Positions 6,496 through 15,255 of a stretch of DNA of 64,000 nt are shown here, piece after piece. The notes beneath the pieces are model-generated. The model was not told the DNA's origin. It ran no database searches and was given only the letters and a program-made list of their open reading frames with translations. Numbering within the stretch: the first letter of the stretch is position 1; each line of letters begins with the position of its first letter. The DNA comes from Haliscomenobacter hydrossis DSM 1100 (GTDB lineage Bacteria > Bacteroidota > Bacteroidia > Chitinophagales > Saprospiraceae). The DNA lies in contig NC_015510.1 of NCBI RefSeq assembly GCF_000212735.1, forward strand, positions 3,498,315-3,562,314, given 5' to 3'. The translations under genes and the position numbers were made by a program.

Positions 6496-8673
6496 ATGGA
6501 ACAGAACCAATTCGTTAAAAAGACATATTTGCAATCGTTAAAAGCGGTGATTATGAAGTTTAGAGGATCAATATTTTTATCCGTAGTGGTAGCCGGTTTT
6601 TTGCTGGTCGCCTTCTACCCACGTAGAGCAGCAGAGTCAGCAGAGAAAGATGCTGTGCTGATGAAGTTGATTGTCTCGTTTTTGGACGAACTTCATTTCG
6701 ATCCAAAAAAGATGGATGATGGCTTCTCTGAAAAATTTTATACCCTGTACCTGGAGTCACTTGACCCAAGTAAACGTTTCCTGACTCAGGAGGATGTCAA
6801 AAAGCTTGATGCTTATCGCCTCAAACTGGACGAGGCCATCAATAGCGGTAACGCTGATTTTTTTGACCTTTCCGTTAGTTTGGTAGAAAGTTCTGCCCTG
6901 AAAGCCCAAGGCTATTACCGCGAAATTTTGGCTCAACCTTTTGATTTTACAGCCAATGAGTCCTTCGAAACTGATCCGGAAAAACGGGTTTATGCGAAGA
7001 CTGATGCCGAATTAAAAGAAGTATGGCGTAAAATCCTTAAGTACGAAACCCTCGCGCGCATCATGGATAAAGAGGAGGGACTCAAATCTGCCAAAGCAGG
7101 CGAAGAAGCCCCGGCTAGTACGCCACAATTAATTGAAGAGGAGGCACGTAAGGCGGTGCTCAAAGCTTATGACGATATTTTTTCACGCATGATGAAAACC
7201 AAACGGTCTGATCGCTTGAGCCTTTACCTGAATAGTTTTACGCACTTGTACGATCCTCATACCGATTTTCTTGAACCTGCGGACAAACAGGATTTCGACC
7301 TCAATATCTCTGGTCGTTTGGAAGGAATTGGTGCCCGGCTACAAAATGTAGGCGACTACACCAAGGTATCGGAAGTCGTTGTAGGCGGGCCAGCGTGGAA
7401 AGGCAAAGAGCTCCAGGAAAACGATTTGATCCTGAAGGCTGCCCAGGGTGATGCCGGAGAATGGGTTGACTTCACGGGTATGCTTACCAATGAAGTAGTG
7501 ACCCATGTACGGGGAAAAAAGGGCACCAAAGTGCGCTTGATGGTCAAAAAAGTGGATGGAACCACCAAGGAAATCAGCATCATTCGCGATGTGGTTGAGT
7601 TTGAAGAGAGTTATGTAAAATCGCTGATCCTGGATGGAGTCGCTCCGGAGGAAAAAATTGGCTACGTGTATTTGCCCAAGTTTTATGCCGATTTCCAACG
7701 GGCAGATGGGCGTTTTAGCGCACCGGATGTGGCCAAAGAATTGGAGAAGCTCAAGGCTGAAAATGTCAAGGGAATTGTCATCGACTTGCGCAACAACGGG
7801 GGGGGCTCCTTGAATGACGTCGTAAAAATGTCGGGCTTCTTTATCGAAAGTGGTCCAATTGTTCAGGTCAAAAGTCGGTCGGCACAACCCGAAGTAAACT
7901 ACGACCGCAATCCAGCGGTACAATACGCCGGTCCACTAGTGATTATGGTTAACTCTTTCTCGGCTTCGGCCTCCGAAATCCTGGCTGCAGCTTTGCAAGA
8001 CTATGGACGTGCCGTAATAGTTGGCAGTAAGTCTACCTATGGCAAAGGAACCGTACAGCGCGTATTCAACCTGGATCAAGCCATCAGTGGGTACGATGAA
8101 TTAAAGCCGCTGGGCGACATCAAAATTACGCTCCAAAAATTTTATCGCATCAATGGTGGATCAACCCAGTTGCGCGGTGTAACGCCCGACATCATTCTTC
8201 CTGATACTTACCACTACTTGCCCGTAGGTGAGCGCGAGGAAGATTACCCATTGAACTGGACCGAAATTCCTGCGGTATCTTATAGTCAAAACGCCTATAA
8301 AATCAAAAACCTGGAAGAAGTGAAGCGGCGGAGTAAAGCACGTTTAGAGCAAGATCCAGGCTTCCAGAAAATTTTGAGCCACGCAAAATACATCGAGGCT
8401 GAGCGCAAAAACTCGGCAGTGATGCTCAATATTGATCAATTCCGCAAGGATGAAGCCGCAGAGGAAAAACTTTCTGCTGATTTCCGCAACGCCTTTAAGG
8501 ATGTGGTCAACAAAGGGGCGCGTAACATCAGCGTAGACGTAAAAAGGATGGAAACCACCCCTGACAATGAAAAAACCTTGGCCAGGAACAAAGATTTTGT
8601 CGAGGGTGTGTCGAAAGACATTTACATTCGGGAAACCTTGCGCATCATGCACGATTTGATTGAGCAGAATTAA
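6496..8673 (+). CDS. prc: Carboxy-terminal processing protease (tail-specific protease, S41)
   Basis: A 725-residue periplasmic serine protease of the Tsp/Prc family, which degrades or trims proteins from exposed C-termini and so affects envelope proteins and peptidoglycan enzymes. A single hydrophobic segment at residues ~24-42 serves as signal or anchor. An all-helical N-terminal region contains SLDPSKRFLTQEDV, a PDZ domain lies near residues 245-350, and the S41 catalytic core follows. The Ser-Lys dyad sits in NSFSASASE (residues 486-494) and at Lys517 in TYGKG, matching the E. coli Tsp pattern. The C-terminal ~170 residues form the Tsp-type tail domain. It has its own strong terminator and no operon partner. 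Confidence 0.95.
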   Translation: MEQNQFVKKTYLQSLKAVIMKFRGSIFLSVVVAGFLLVAFYPRRAAESAEKDAVLMKLIVSFLDELHFDPKKMDDGFSEKFYTLYLESLDPSKRFLTQEDVKKLDAYRLKLDEAINSGNADFFDLSVSLVESSALKAQGYYREILAQPFDFTANESFETDPEKRVYAKTDAELKEVWRKILKYETLARIMDKEEGLKSAKAGEEAPASTPQLIEEEARKAVLKAYDDIFSRMMKTKRSDRLSLYLNSFTHLYDPHTDFLEPADKQDFDLNISGRLEGIGARLQNVGDYTKVSEVVVGGPAWKGKELQENDLILKAAQGDAGEWVDFTGMLTNEVVTHVRGKKGTKVRLMVKKVDGTTKEISIIRDVVEFEESYVKSLILDGVAPEEKIGYVYLPKFYADFQRADGRFSAPDVAKELEKLKAENVKGIVIDLRNNGGGSLNDVVKMSGFFIESGPIVQVKSRSAQPEVNYDRNPAVQYAGPLVIMVNSFSASASEILAAALQDYGRAVIVGSKSTYGKGTVQRVFNLDQAISGYDELKPLGDIKITLQKFYRINGGSTQLRGVTPDIILPDTYHYLPVGEREEDYPLNWTEIPAVSYSQNAYKIKNLEEVKRRSKARLEQDPGFQKILSHAKYIEAERKNSAVMLNIDQFRKDEAAEEKLSADFRNAFKDVVNKGARNISVDVKRMETTPDNEKTLARNKDFVEGVSKDIYIRETLRIMHDLIEQN

Positions 8674-8692
8674 GCGCTACATCAATTTGCAT

Positions 8693-8733
8693 AAAAAAGG
8701 GGAAACACAGTATTTGTGTTTCCCCTTTTTTTT
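8693..8733. terminator. Strong bidirectional terminator after prc
   Basis: AAAAGGGGAAACACA (8695-8709) pairs perfectly with TGTGTTTCCCCTTTT (8715-8729) around a 5-nt loop. An A-run lies before it and a T-run after. It serves prc and the convergent small membrane-protein gene, whose stop codon it touches. Confidence 0.9.
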
Positions 8734-9025
8734 ACAATATGATGAAAAAAACAACGATGACCACCCAAATCAACCAAAATACACTTACAATCAGGTTTCG
8801 TTTTTTCCTTAAGCGTTCCAGATAAGGATCGGCTTCTTCTTTTAAATAGGGCACAGGAAGAAAGCTTTCTCCCCCGGTAGTCCAAATTGAACCCAAGGTG
8901 TCCCGAAAAAAATCGCGGTATTTCTCGCCTTGCTTACGCTTTTCAATACGAACGGAGAGATGCCCCATAAAGACCATCAGGGCAATGATAAAAAGAATGA
9001 TGATGATTCGAACGGCGATTAGCAT
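8732..9025 (-). CDS. Small membrane protein with two transmembrane segments
   Basis: A 97-residue protein with a hydrophobic N-terminal helix (residues 3-22), a charged middle (RIEKRKQGEKYRDFF... LERLRKKR) and a C-terminal hydrophobic helix (~78-97). The middle probably forms a short cytoplasmic or periplasmic loop. No known family was recognised. The start at 9025 is the only ATG before the first helix. It is convergent with prc, and its upstream side abuts the 160-bp palindromic element. Confidence 0.6.
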   Translation of the reverse strand: MLIAVRIIIILFIIALMVFMGHLSVRIEKRKQGEKYRDFFRDTLGSIWTTGGESFLPVPYLKEEADPYLERLRKKRNLIVSVFWLIWVVIVVFFIIL

Positions 9026-9042
9026 ATCCTTGGCATTGCTAA

Positions 9043-9202
9043 GAGCATGTTTAAATATTTTTGTTTTAGGCGAAAATGAGGCCGATTTGGGGTGAATGAG
9101 GCACGGAAAGCGGAGTGTAGCAGCGCTACATGAGCATTTTCGGAACGAAATTTACCCCAAATCGGGCCATTTGCAGCAAAACAAAAAAAATTAAACATGC
9201 TC
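9043..9202. repeat. Palindromic intergenic element, copy 1 (160 bp)
   Basis: The ends are perfect inverted repeats GAGCATGTTTAA/TTAAACATGCTC. Inside, ATTTGGGGT pairs with ACCCCAAAT, and a central GTAGC-AGC-GCTAC hairpin is flanked by the conserved text GAGCATTTTCGGAACGAAAT. A second copy at 43858-44019 shares this architecture, and several arm bases differ in a way that keeps pairing. There is no coding capacity. It resembles a MITE or a structured RNA element rather than a simple terminator. Confidence 0.85.
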
Positions 9203-9255
9203 AAAGAATCAAGGTGTTTGGGAACTCCTACAAAAGTAACATTTTTTCCCACTCC

Positions 9256-10236
9256 TTATCTACTTTTCCCCGCCAACGCCTCAACCGGGCCTGCTAATTC
9301 CAGCCCGGCATTGATGCCCTTGCCTTCAAACAGCAAAGTATTTCCTTGGTAAAACGCAGTTTCCAACACCGCTTGCATACTTTCATTGACCTTCCCAGTC
9401 ATCTGGCCACCAATTGGGGAAAGCAAATTTGCCCCCGGTGCAGGATGAGCGGTAATTTCCAGGCGATGGTGGCGATCGAAAAAAGTGAGTTTAACCTGAC
9501 GCTCGCCCAGCTCAACCTTCATCTTTGCACCCGTGTAGGTAGCAAAACGGTACAATTTGCCCTCCCATAAAAAACCGACAATGTACCCGATGAAGTGGCT
9601 GCCCAACCAGGGAATATGTGCCACAGAAGCCATCAAAGACATAGGCTTATCTGCGGAAAAATGGTTGCTTTGCATCCAAATCCAGGACTTGGGAAAAGAT
9701 ACCCCCCAGTCCTTTTCAATGTACCCAATTCCCCCGCTGAAATCAACGGCGGTACCATCAACTTCCAGTATTCCCTGTAAAGTGTGGTGCAAACTGACCA
9801 CCCCGTGGTAACACTCCATAAAAGGCACAAAACTGAACCAGCCCATGATACCCGGTGCCCCCAGCATTTTGGGCCAGGGATGTTGTTGCGTCAGGATCAG
9901 GCTGCCTTTGAGTTGGGGCAGATCGAGCGTGATTTTTGGGGCGGAAAAAAAATTATGCGCCAATTGTACTTCAAACTTTGTAGCACTTGGTTGAAACGCC
10001 TCAATCGGAAACTGATGGTAATAGGCTTTACAATGTATACCGTCCAAAACCTGGATAAACGCATGGGCCTGGCCATCCTGGCCATAACTGACTCCAGGGA
10101 TGACCGCAAAAACATACTTTCCACTTGGGTCGACCAGTTTGAAGTACCAACCTTCGAAGTAGTTTTTTGTCCGCCCCCAACCGTGATACATTTCCGGACG
10201 CCATAAGGCGCGCCAGCGTAAGAATTGATTTTGCAT
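9256..10236 (-). CDS. Tocopherol cyclase-like (lipocalin-type) protein
   Basis: A 326-residue protein of the tocopherol cyclase-like family. The opening YHGWGRTKNYFEGWYFKLVD and the later GYIEKDWGVSFPKSWIWMQS are characteristic of this group, which includes plant VTE1 and many bacterial proteins of unknown function with a lipocalin-like/AttH-like double barrel. In bacteria without tocopherol synthesis the substrate is unknown, and I infer only binding or conversion of a hydrophobic compound. No signal peptide is visible. It stands alone and is divergent from the TonB-dependent receptor gene. Confidence 0.85.
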   Translation of the reverse strand: MQNQFLRWRALWRPEMYHGWGRTKNYFEGWYFKLVDPSGKYVFAVIPGVSYGQDGQAHAFIQVLDGIHCKAYYHQFPIEAFQPSATKFEVQLAHNFFSAPKITLDLPQLKGSLILTQQHPWPKMLGAPGIMGWFSFVPFMECYHGVVSLHHTLQGILEVDGTAVDFSGGIGYIEKDWGVSFPKSWIWMQSNHFSADKPMSLMASVAHIPWLGSHFIGYIVGFLWEGKLYRFATYTGAKMKVELGERQVKLTFFDRHHRLEITAHPAPGANLLSPIGGQMTGKVNESMQAVLETAFYQGNTLLFEGKGINAGLELAGPVEALAGKSR

Positions 10237-10406
10237 ATGATGTAATGTGATTTAGGGGTGATTTAGCGCAACCAAGTTCGGTTTTTTAAGTGGCTTCTAG
10301 TAAAATTTACAATAACTTAATTTTAGTAATCCAAAGGTTAAATAATCATTAACTATTTTTACTTCATAAACGGAATTTTTCCCTAACCCATTAAAACTCA
10401 CTATTA

Positions 10407-13400
10407 ATGAAACAAGGTTTACGACTATTGACGCTGTTTGCAGGGTTATTCCTATGCCTACATGCAAATGCACAACAAACTACTTCGGCCATTCAAGGTA
10501 CTGCTACTTCCGAAAAAGGCGATGCCTTGGTAGCTGCCAGCGTAGTAGCTACACACATTGAATCGGGTACTGTTTATGGAGTAGATACCCGCGCCGATGG
10601 GGGATTCAACATTCCCAATATGCGGGTTGGTGGTCCCTACACCATCAAAATCACTTACGTAGGCTTCAAGGATTTTCAGGTAGACAATGTTTTTTTACAA
10701 TTGGGCAGTAAATACACTGTCAATGCTAAATTGGCCGAAAATTCGGCACTTCTAGAAGGGATCACCATTACTTCGGAAGGGGCATCCATTTTTGGTAAAG
10801 GCCGCACGGGTTCAGAAACCAACGTCGGGTCTGAAGCACTGACCAAACTGCCTACCATTAGTCGCTCGGCTCAAGACTTTTACCGCGCAACACCCGCATC
10901 TGACGGGGTCTCTTTTGCTGGCCGTAACGACCAGTACAACAATTTTACCATTGATGGAGCAATCTTCAACAACCCCTTTGGTTTGGATGCAGCTACTCCT
11001 GGTGGGCAAGCCGATGCACAGCCAATTTCATTAGACGCCATCGAGCAGATCACGGTGTCCCTCGCTCCTTATGATGTGACTCAAGCGGGTTTCACGGGCG
11101 CATCGGTAAACGCCGTAACCAAATCGGGCACCAACAAGTTTAAAGGAGCAGTATTCGGTTATACCCGCAACCAGGATCTGACTGGTGGAAAAATCAGTGG
11201 AGAGAAAGTGGTGGTGCCTGATCTTTCACAGAATCAGTATGGTTTTGCCCTGGGTGGTCCCATCATCAAAAACAAACTCTTCTTTTTTGTCAATGCCGAA
11301 ATCGACAAACGTACCGATTTGGGTTCGACTGCGATTGCCGCAGCACCTGGCCGCACAGGGTCCAATGTATCACGTGTTGCCAAATCTGACCTCGATGCAG
11401 TGGCGAATGCATTAAAAACGCGCTTTCAGTACGATCCTGGTGTGTATGAAGACTACTTGCACAATACCAACAGCACCAAGGCCATCCTGAAGCTGGACTA
11501 CCAGATCAGTAAAAACCATACCCTAACGGCAACCTATAACTTCCTAGATGCCTTCAAACAAAAACCTGCCCACCCCTCGGCTATTGGCCGTCGTGGGCCC
11601 GACCTTACCACCCTGCAATTCTTCAATTCCGGCTATCAAATCAACAACAAGATCAATTCCGGAATCATCGAATTGCGTTCTATTTTTGGCAACTCTGCTG
11701 CAAATAAGCTACAAATAGGCTATACCGCTTTTCGCGATGCCCGCGACCCATTTTCCAATCCCTTCCCGGTGATCAACATTCAAAAAGAAGGGATCCCATA
11801 CATCGTGGCCGGTCATGAGCCATTTTCCATCTTCAACCGCCTGAATCAGGACGTTTTCCAATTTACCGACAACTTCAACATCTACAAGGGTAAGCATACC
11901 TATACCATTGGTACGAGCTTGGAAGTCTTCAGTTTTGACAACTCTTTCAACTTGAATGCCTATGGAGGTACATTTGGACCGGGCTTTGCGAGCACTACGG
12001 CATTTTTGGACAGCATCAGCACTGGGCGTTATGATGACGATGTAGCAGCAGCACGCGCTACTGCCAATGCAAATGGTGGCGAGGGGGGTACTCCGGGTAA
12101 AGGTTGGGCATTGGCTGAAACCAACGTAGGCCAGTTTGCCTTCTATCTCCAGGATGAGTGGACGGTGAATGAAAAATTCACCCTGAATTATGGTATTCGT
12201 ATGGACATGCCCTTGTACTTCAATACCCCTGAAAAAATTGAGGAAAACCTTGCACGCAACTGTTGCTACGATCCCACGATTACCTGGTACAATGAGCAAG
12301 GTGATCCGCAAAAGTTCGACCATACCAAACTGCCCAAACAGACGCCGCTGATTTCACCGCGAATTGGATTCAACTACGACATGAGTAGCGATGGAAAAAC
12401 CGCCCAGTTGCGTGGTGGTACCGGGCTTTTTACGGGGCGTTTGCCTTTTGTATGGATCGGCAACCAGGTAGCCAACCCTAACTTTTTCTTTTACAACTAC
12501 ACCGACCCCAATTTCAAATTCCCACAAGTATGGCGCACTAACCTGGGTTATGACCGCAAATTGGGCAACTGGACATTTACTCTGGACGTTTTGTATACCA
12601 AAGACCTCCAGGCTGCCATGGTGCGCAACTACGGTTTGAAGCCCCCGACGGGTACACTTCAAGGACCAGATACGCGGCCAATTTATACCAATGCTGATCG
12701 CACTTTGGTGTTCGGTGGGGCCACCAATGCTTACGTATTCTCGAACACCAATGTTGGCTACTCTTTCAACACCAGTGTACAACTGCGCCGCAACTTCAAA
12801 AATGGCCAGATCATGTTGGGGTACAACTTCCTGGATGCCAAAGATGCCTCTTCCGTGGAGGCAGAAATTTCCAGCGATGCCTTCGACCGCAACCCTGCCA
12901 TCAATCACGTGAACAATGCCTTGTTGGCGCCTTCTCTATTCGGAACCAAACACCGCTTCATCGGTTCTGCTTTCAAAACCTTTGAGTACGGTCCCTGGGC
13001 AACTACCTTATCTACCTTCTTCCAATACGCGCAAGGTGGTACCACCCAAAACGACAACGTGGCCGATTTCCGTTTCAGCTACACCTACTCTGGCGACATC
13101 AACAACGACGGTTCAGGTCTCAATGACTTGATTTTCATCCCTACCGATGCGCAGTTGGGCCAGATGAACTTCCAAACTGCGGCGCAACGCGATGCTTTCC
13201 GGAGTTACATCGCCCAAGACAAATACCTGAGCGAGAACCGCGGCAAATACGTTGAGAAGTACGGCATCCTTGCCCCCTGGTACTCGCAGTGGGACATCCG
13301 GGTAGCGCAGGATTACCGTTTTGAAAGTGGCCAGGCGCTGCAATTCACCCTGGACATCCTCAACTTTGGCAACATGCTCAACTCCAATTGGGGCGTACGC

Positions 13401-13553
13401 CAATTGCCAATCAACACCCAACCATTGGGTGTAAGTGTCACCAATGGTGTACCTACGTATTCATTTGATGCTTCGTTGAAGAATACTTTTGCCGATGATT
13501 TCAGCTTGCTGTCGCGTTGGCAGGCGAGAGTAGGATTAAGGTTTACATTCTGA
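10407..13553 (+). CDS. Oar-like TonB-dependent outer-membrane receptor
   Basis: A 1048-residue outer-membrane protein. It starts with a signal peptide ending in NANAQ (residues 1-23). A carboxypeptidase regulatory-like beta-sandwich follows (residues ~28-100), then a plug domain (about 125-240, LDAIEQITVSLAPYDVTQAGF) and a long beta-barrel ending in Phe (GLRFTF). The layout fits the Oar/TonB-dependent transporter group rather than a SusC protein, and no SusD-like gene is next to it. It presumably takes up a ligand, or sits in the envelope in an adhesive or secretory role, powered through TonB. It stands alone with its own terminator. Confidence 0.92.
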   Translation: MKQGLRLLTLFAGLFLCLHANAQQTTSAIQGTATSEKGDALVAASVVATHIESGTVYGVDTRADGGFNIPNMRVGGPYTIKITYVGFKDFQVDNVFLQLGSKYTVNAKLAENSALLEGITITSEGASIFGKGRTGSETNVGSEALTKLPTISRSAQDFYRATPASDGVSFAGRNDQYNNFTIDGAIFNNPFGLDAATPGGQADAQPISLDAIEQITVSLAPYDVTQAGFTGASVNAVTKSGTNKFKGAVFGYTRNQDLTGGKISGEKVVVPDLSQNQYGFALGGPIIKNKLFFFVNAEIDKRTDLGSTAIAAAPGRTGSNVSRVAKSDLDAVANALKTRFQYDPGVYEDYLHNTNSTKAILKLDYQISKNHTLTATYNFLDAFKQKPAHPSAIGRRGPDLTTLQFFNSGYQINNKINSGIIELRSIFGNSAANKLQIGYTAFRDARDPFSNPFPVINIQKEGIPYIVAGHEPFSIFNRLNQDVFQFTDNFNIYKGKHTYTIGTSLEVFSFDNSFNLNAYGGTFGPGFASTTAFLDSISTGRYDDDVAAARATANANGGEGGTPGKGWALAETNVGQFAFYLQDEWTVNEKFTLNYGIRMDMPLYFNTPEKIEENLARNCCYDPTITWYNEQGDPQKFDHTKLPKQTPLISPRIGFNYDMSSDGKTAQLRGGTGLFTGRLPFVWIGNQVANPNFFFYNYTDPNFKFPQVWRTNLGYDRKLGNWTFTLDVLYTKDLQAAMVRNYGLKPPTGTLQGPDTRPIYTNADRTLVFGGATNAYVFSNTNVGYSFNTSVQLRRNFKNGQIMLGYNFLDAKDASSVEAEISSDAFDRNPAINHVNNALLAPSLFGTKHRFIGSAFKTFEYGPWATTLSTFFQYAQGGTTQNDNVADFRFSYTYSGDINNDGSGLNDLIFIPTDAQLGQMNFQTAAQRDAFRSYIAQDKYLSENRGKYVEKYGILAPWYSQWDIRVAQDYRFESGQALQFTLDILNFGNMLNSNWGVRQLPINTQPLGVSVTNGVPTYSFDASLKNTFADDFSLLSRWQARVGLRFTF

Positions 13554-13588
13554 TCCTTGATGCCTGAAAAGGTGATTTGAACAAATAG

Positions 13589-13626
13589 AGCGCTATTCAT
13601 GGTAGGTGGGTAGCGCTTTATTTTTT
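13589..13626 (+). terminator. Terminator after the TonB-dependent receptor
   Basis: AGCGCTA (13589-13595) pairs with TAGCGCT (13611-13617), and a T-rich run follows to about 13626. It separates the receptor from scpA. Confidence 0.7.
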
Positions 13627-13654
13627 CCCAAAAAAACGCCCTATCTTTCGCCCC

Positions 13655-14434
13655 ATGGCAGTAAACGATACCTATACCATCCACCTCCCACAGTTCGAAG
13701 GGCCTTTCGACCTCTTGTTGTTTTTCATCGAGCGCGATGAGTTGGACATCAACGATATCCCCATTGCTACCATTACCGATGATTTTCTCGACTATTTGCA
13801 CCACCTGGAGCGGATGAACATCGACATGGCCAGCGAATTCATTCTGGTGGCCGCTACCCTCTGCCGCATCAAGGCCAAATTGCTCTTGCCCCGCAAACAA
13901 CTGGATGAAAGTGGCAACGAAATTGATCCCCGTGAAGAACTCGTACAACGCTTGCTGGAATACAAGCGCTACAAAAGTGTGCTGGACGAAATGCGTGAGA
14001 TGGAAGAACACCGCTCCATGCAGGAAACCCGAGGCAACATCACGCAAGAATTGCAACAGATTGCCACCAAAGCCTTGGTGGATACCGAGCTGGAAACCCT
14101 GACCTTGTTTCGTTTGTTGCGTGCTTTTGAAAATGTAATGCAGCGTTTTGAGACCCCGGCACCCAAAGCCGTACACCAAATCGCCCGCTTCAACTACAGT
14201 ATCGAAGGGCAGCAGGAATTCATCTACAGCCGGATCAGCAATGGCCAACGTGCCGATTTTAAGGCGATTTTTGGGGAATGTATAGACCGGATCCACGCCA
14301 TCATCACCTTTTTGGCGTTGCTGGACATGGTCAACCTCAGTAAGATAAAAGTACTACAAGGAGAAGGAGCCAATAATTTTTGGCTGGAAGTAGCACCAAA
14401 CGAAGAGCTGGTGTCGGAGTGGGAGGAAGAGTGA
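13655..14434 (+). CDS. scpA: Segregation and condensation protein A
   Basis: A 259-residue kleisin that bridges the SMC ATPase heads with ScpB in the bacterial condensin and helps separate new chromosomes. The N-terminal signature FEGPFDLLLFFIERDELDI is nearly invariant in ScpA, and it is followed by IPIATITDDFLDYL and FILVAATLCRIKAKLLLP. The C-terminal winged helix (FKAIFGECIDRIHAIITFLALLDM region) binds the SMC head. No scpB or smc lies nearby. A TATCTTTC sequence only a few bases before the ATG resembles a -7 box, so a nearly leaderless transcript is possible. Confidence 0.95.
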   Translation: MAVNDTYTIHLPQFEGPFDLLLFFIERDELDINDIPIATITDDFLDYLHHLERMNIDMASEFILVAATLCRIKAKLLLPRKQLDESGNEIDPREELVQRLLEYKRYKSVLDEMREMEEHRSMQETRGNITQELQQIATKALVDTELETLTLFRLLRAFENVMQRFETPAPKAVHQIARFNYSIEGQQEFIYSRISNGQRADFKAIFGECIDRIHAIITFLALLDMVNLSKIKVLQGEGANNFWLEVAPNEELVSEWEEE

Positions 14435-14437
14435 ATG

Positions 14438-15055
14438 TCAATAAGGACGAATAACGAATGACGAGTGATCTTTCACTTTTAGTGTTTCACTTTTCACTTT
14501 CCCCTCCATTGCGGCCAAAGAATCTCGCCTAAATTTCCGTTGAAAAGCCCTGGCGAAAGGATACCCCAACCACACATACCAGCGATTGGGTCGTGAAAAA
14601 GCCTGGATCGAGTACCACACACTGCCATCGTCCCGCAATTCTACCATAAAAATCTCTTCTCCTTTTTCAATGTGTGCAGGCAAGGTGCCATACGCAAAAC
14701 CGAAGCGAGCAGGCTCGTCAATCAGGTAAACAATACGTGAACTGTTGCGCCACCACCATAAGCCAAACAAGCGGAACAATACCAAGACTTCTTTGCCCGC
14801 TGCAATAGGGGCATCGTGGGGGTAAATTTGCGTCCAGTCTGGAGGAAACATCGCCCATTGGCGCAAGGCGCGGGCTGCAGCTTCAAAAACAGGATCGCCA
14901 AAACCCAGCAGCGTAGACGCGCGGTCGTGGTCATAACCATGCGGGAATTCTTGAGCCGAAGCGCCAACTTCAGGGTAAGCAAATGGACTGGATTCTTGGG
15001 TTTTCCAGTGATTATTTAGTGCTGATTCAGTCGGGAGTGTAAATGAGGGATTCAT
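14438..15055 (-). CDS. DUF1990 family protein
   Basis: A 205-residue protein fitting the DUF1990 family: FGYDHDR-type text (here PHGYDHDRASTLLGFG), then FEAAARALRQWAMFPPDW and a C-terminal half with VWYSIQAFSRPNRWYVWLGY. The biochemical role of the family is unknown; members are found in bacteria and plants. The last ~20 residues (starting KVKSETLKVK) are encoded by the low-complexity TTTCACTTTT repeat common in this genome's gaps, so the natural C-terminus appears to have been extended by repeat DNA. It is convergent with scpA, with 3 bp between stops. Confidence 0.85.
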   Translation of the reverse strand: MNPSFTLPTESALNNHWKTQESSPFAYPEVGASAQEFPHGYDHDRASTLLGFGDPVFEAAARALRQWAMFPPDWTQIYPHDAPIAAGKEVLVLFRLFGLWWWRNSSRIVYLIDEPARFGFAYGTLPAHIEKGEEIFMVELRDDGSVWYSIQAFSRPNRWYVWLGYPFARAFQRKFRRDSLAAMEGKVKSETLKVKDHSSFVIRPY

Positions 15056-15167
15056 TTTTTCAAAATTTATTGAAAACTATGAAAACAAAACGCCGCGTAT
15101 CTCTCCCTTGTTTTATAAACAATCAAAAAGATTGCTCACCCGCCTGCGGCGAGTCTGAATTTTTACA

Positions 15168-15253
15168 TTTTCTCCCGCAGATCTCGCAGATCAACGCAGA
15201 TTTTTTCAAAACGGACATTATCTGCGTTGATCTGCGGAATCTGCGGGAGAAAA
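15168..15253. repeat. 34-bp-arm palindrome of GCAGATC-type units
   Basis: The left arm 15168-15201 and right arm 15220-15253 are reverse complements with only a two-base mismatch. Arms are made of CTCCCGCAGATC/GATCAACGCAGAT units. It begins with T-rich and ends with A-rich sequence, directly before the stop of the aminotransferase gene, so it may terminate that gene. Confidence 0.85.
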
Positions 15254-15255
15254 AA

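Noticed and set aside
9043..9202. Complete insertion sequence
   Set aside because: Only ~160 bp with no transposase frame; at most a MITE-like or REP-like element.
10407..13553. SusC-type glycan transporter
   Set aside because: No SusD-like partner or glycan-degrading genes are adjacent, and the plug region fits Oar-like receptors better.
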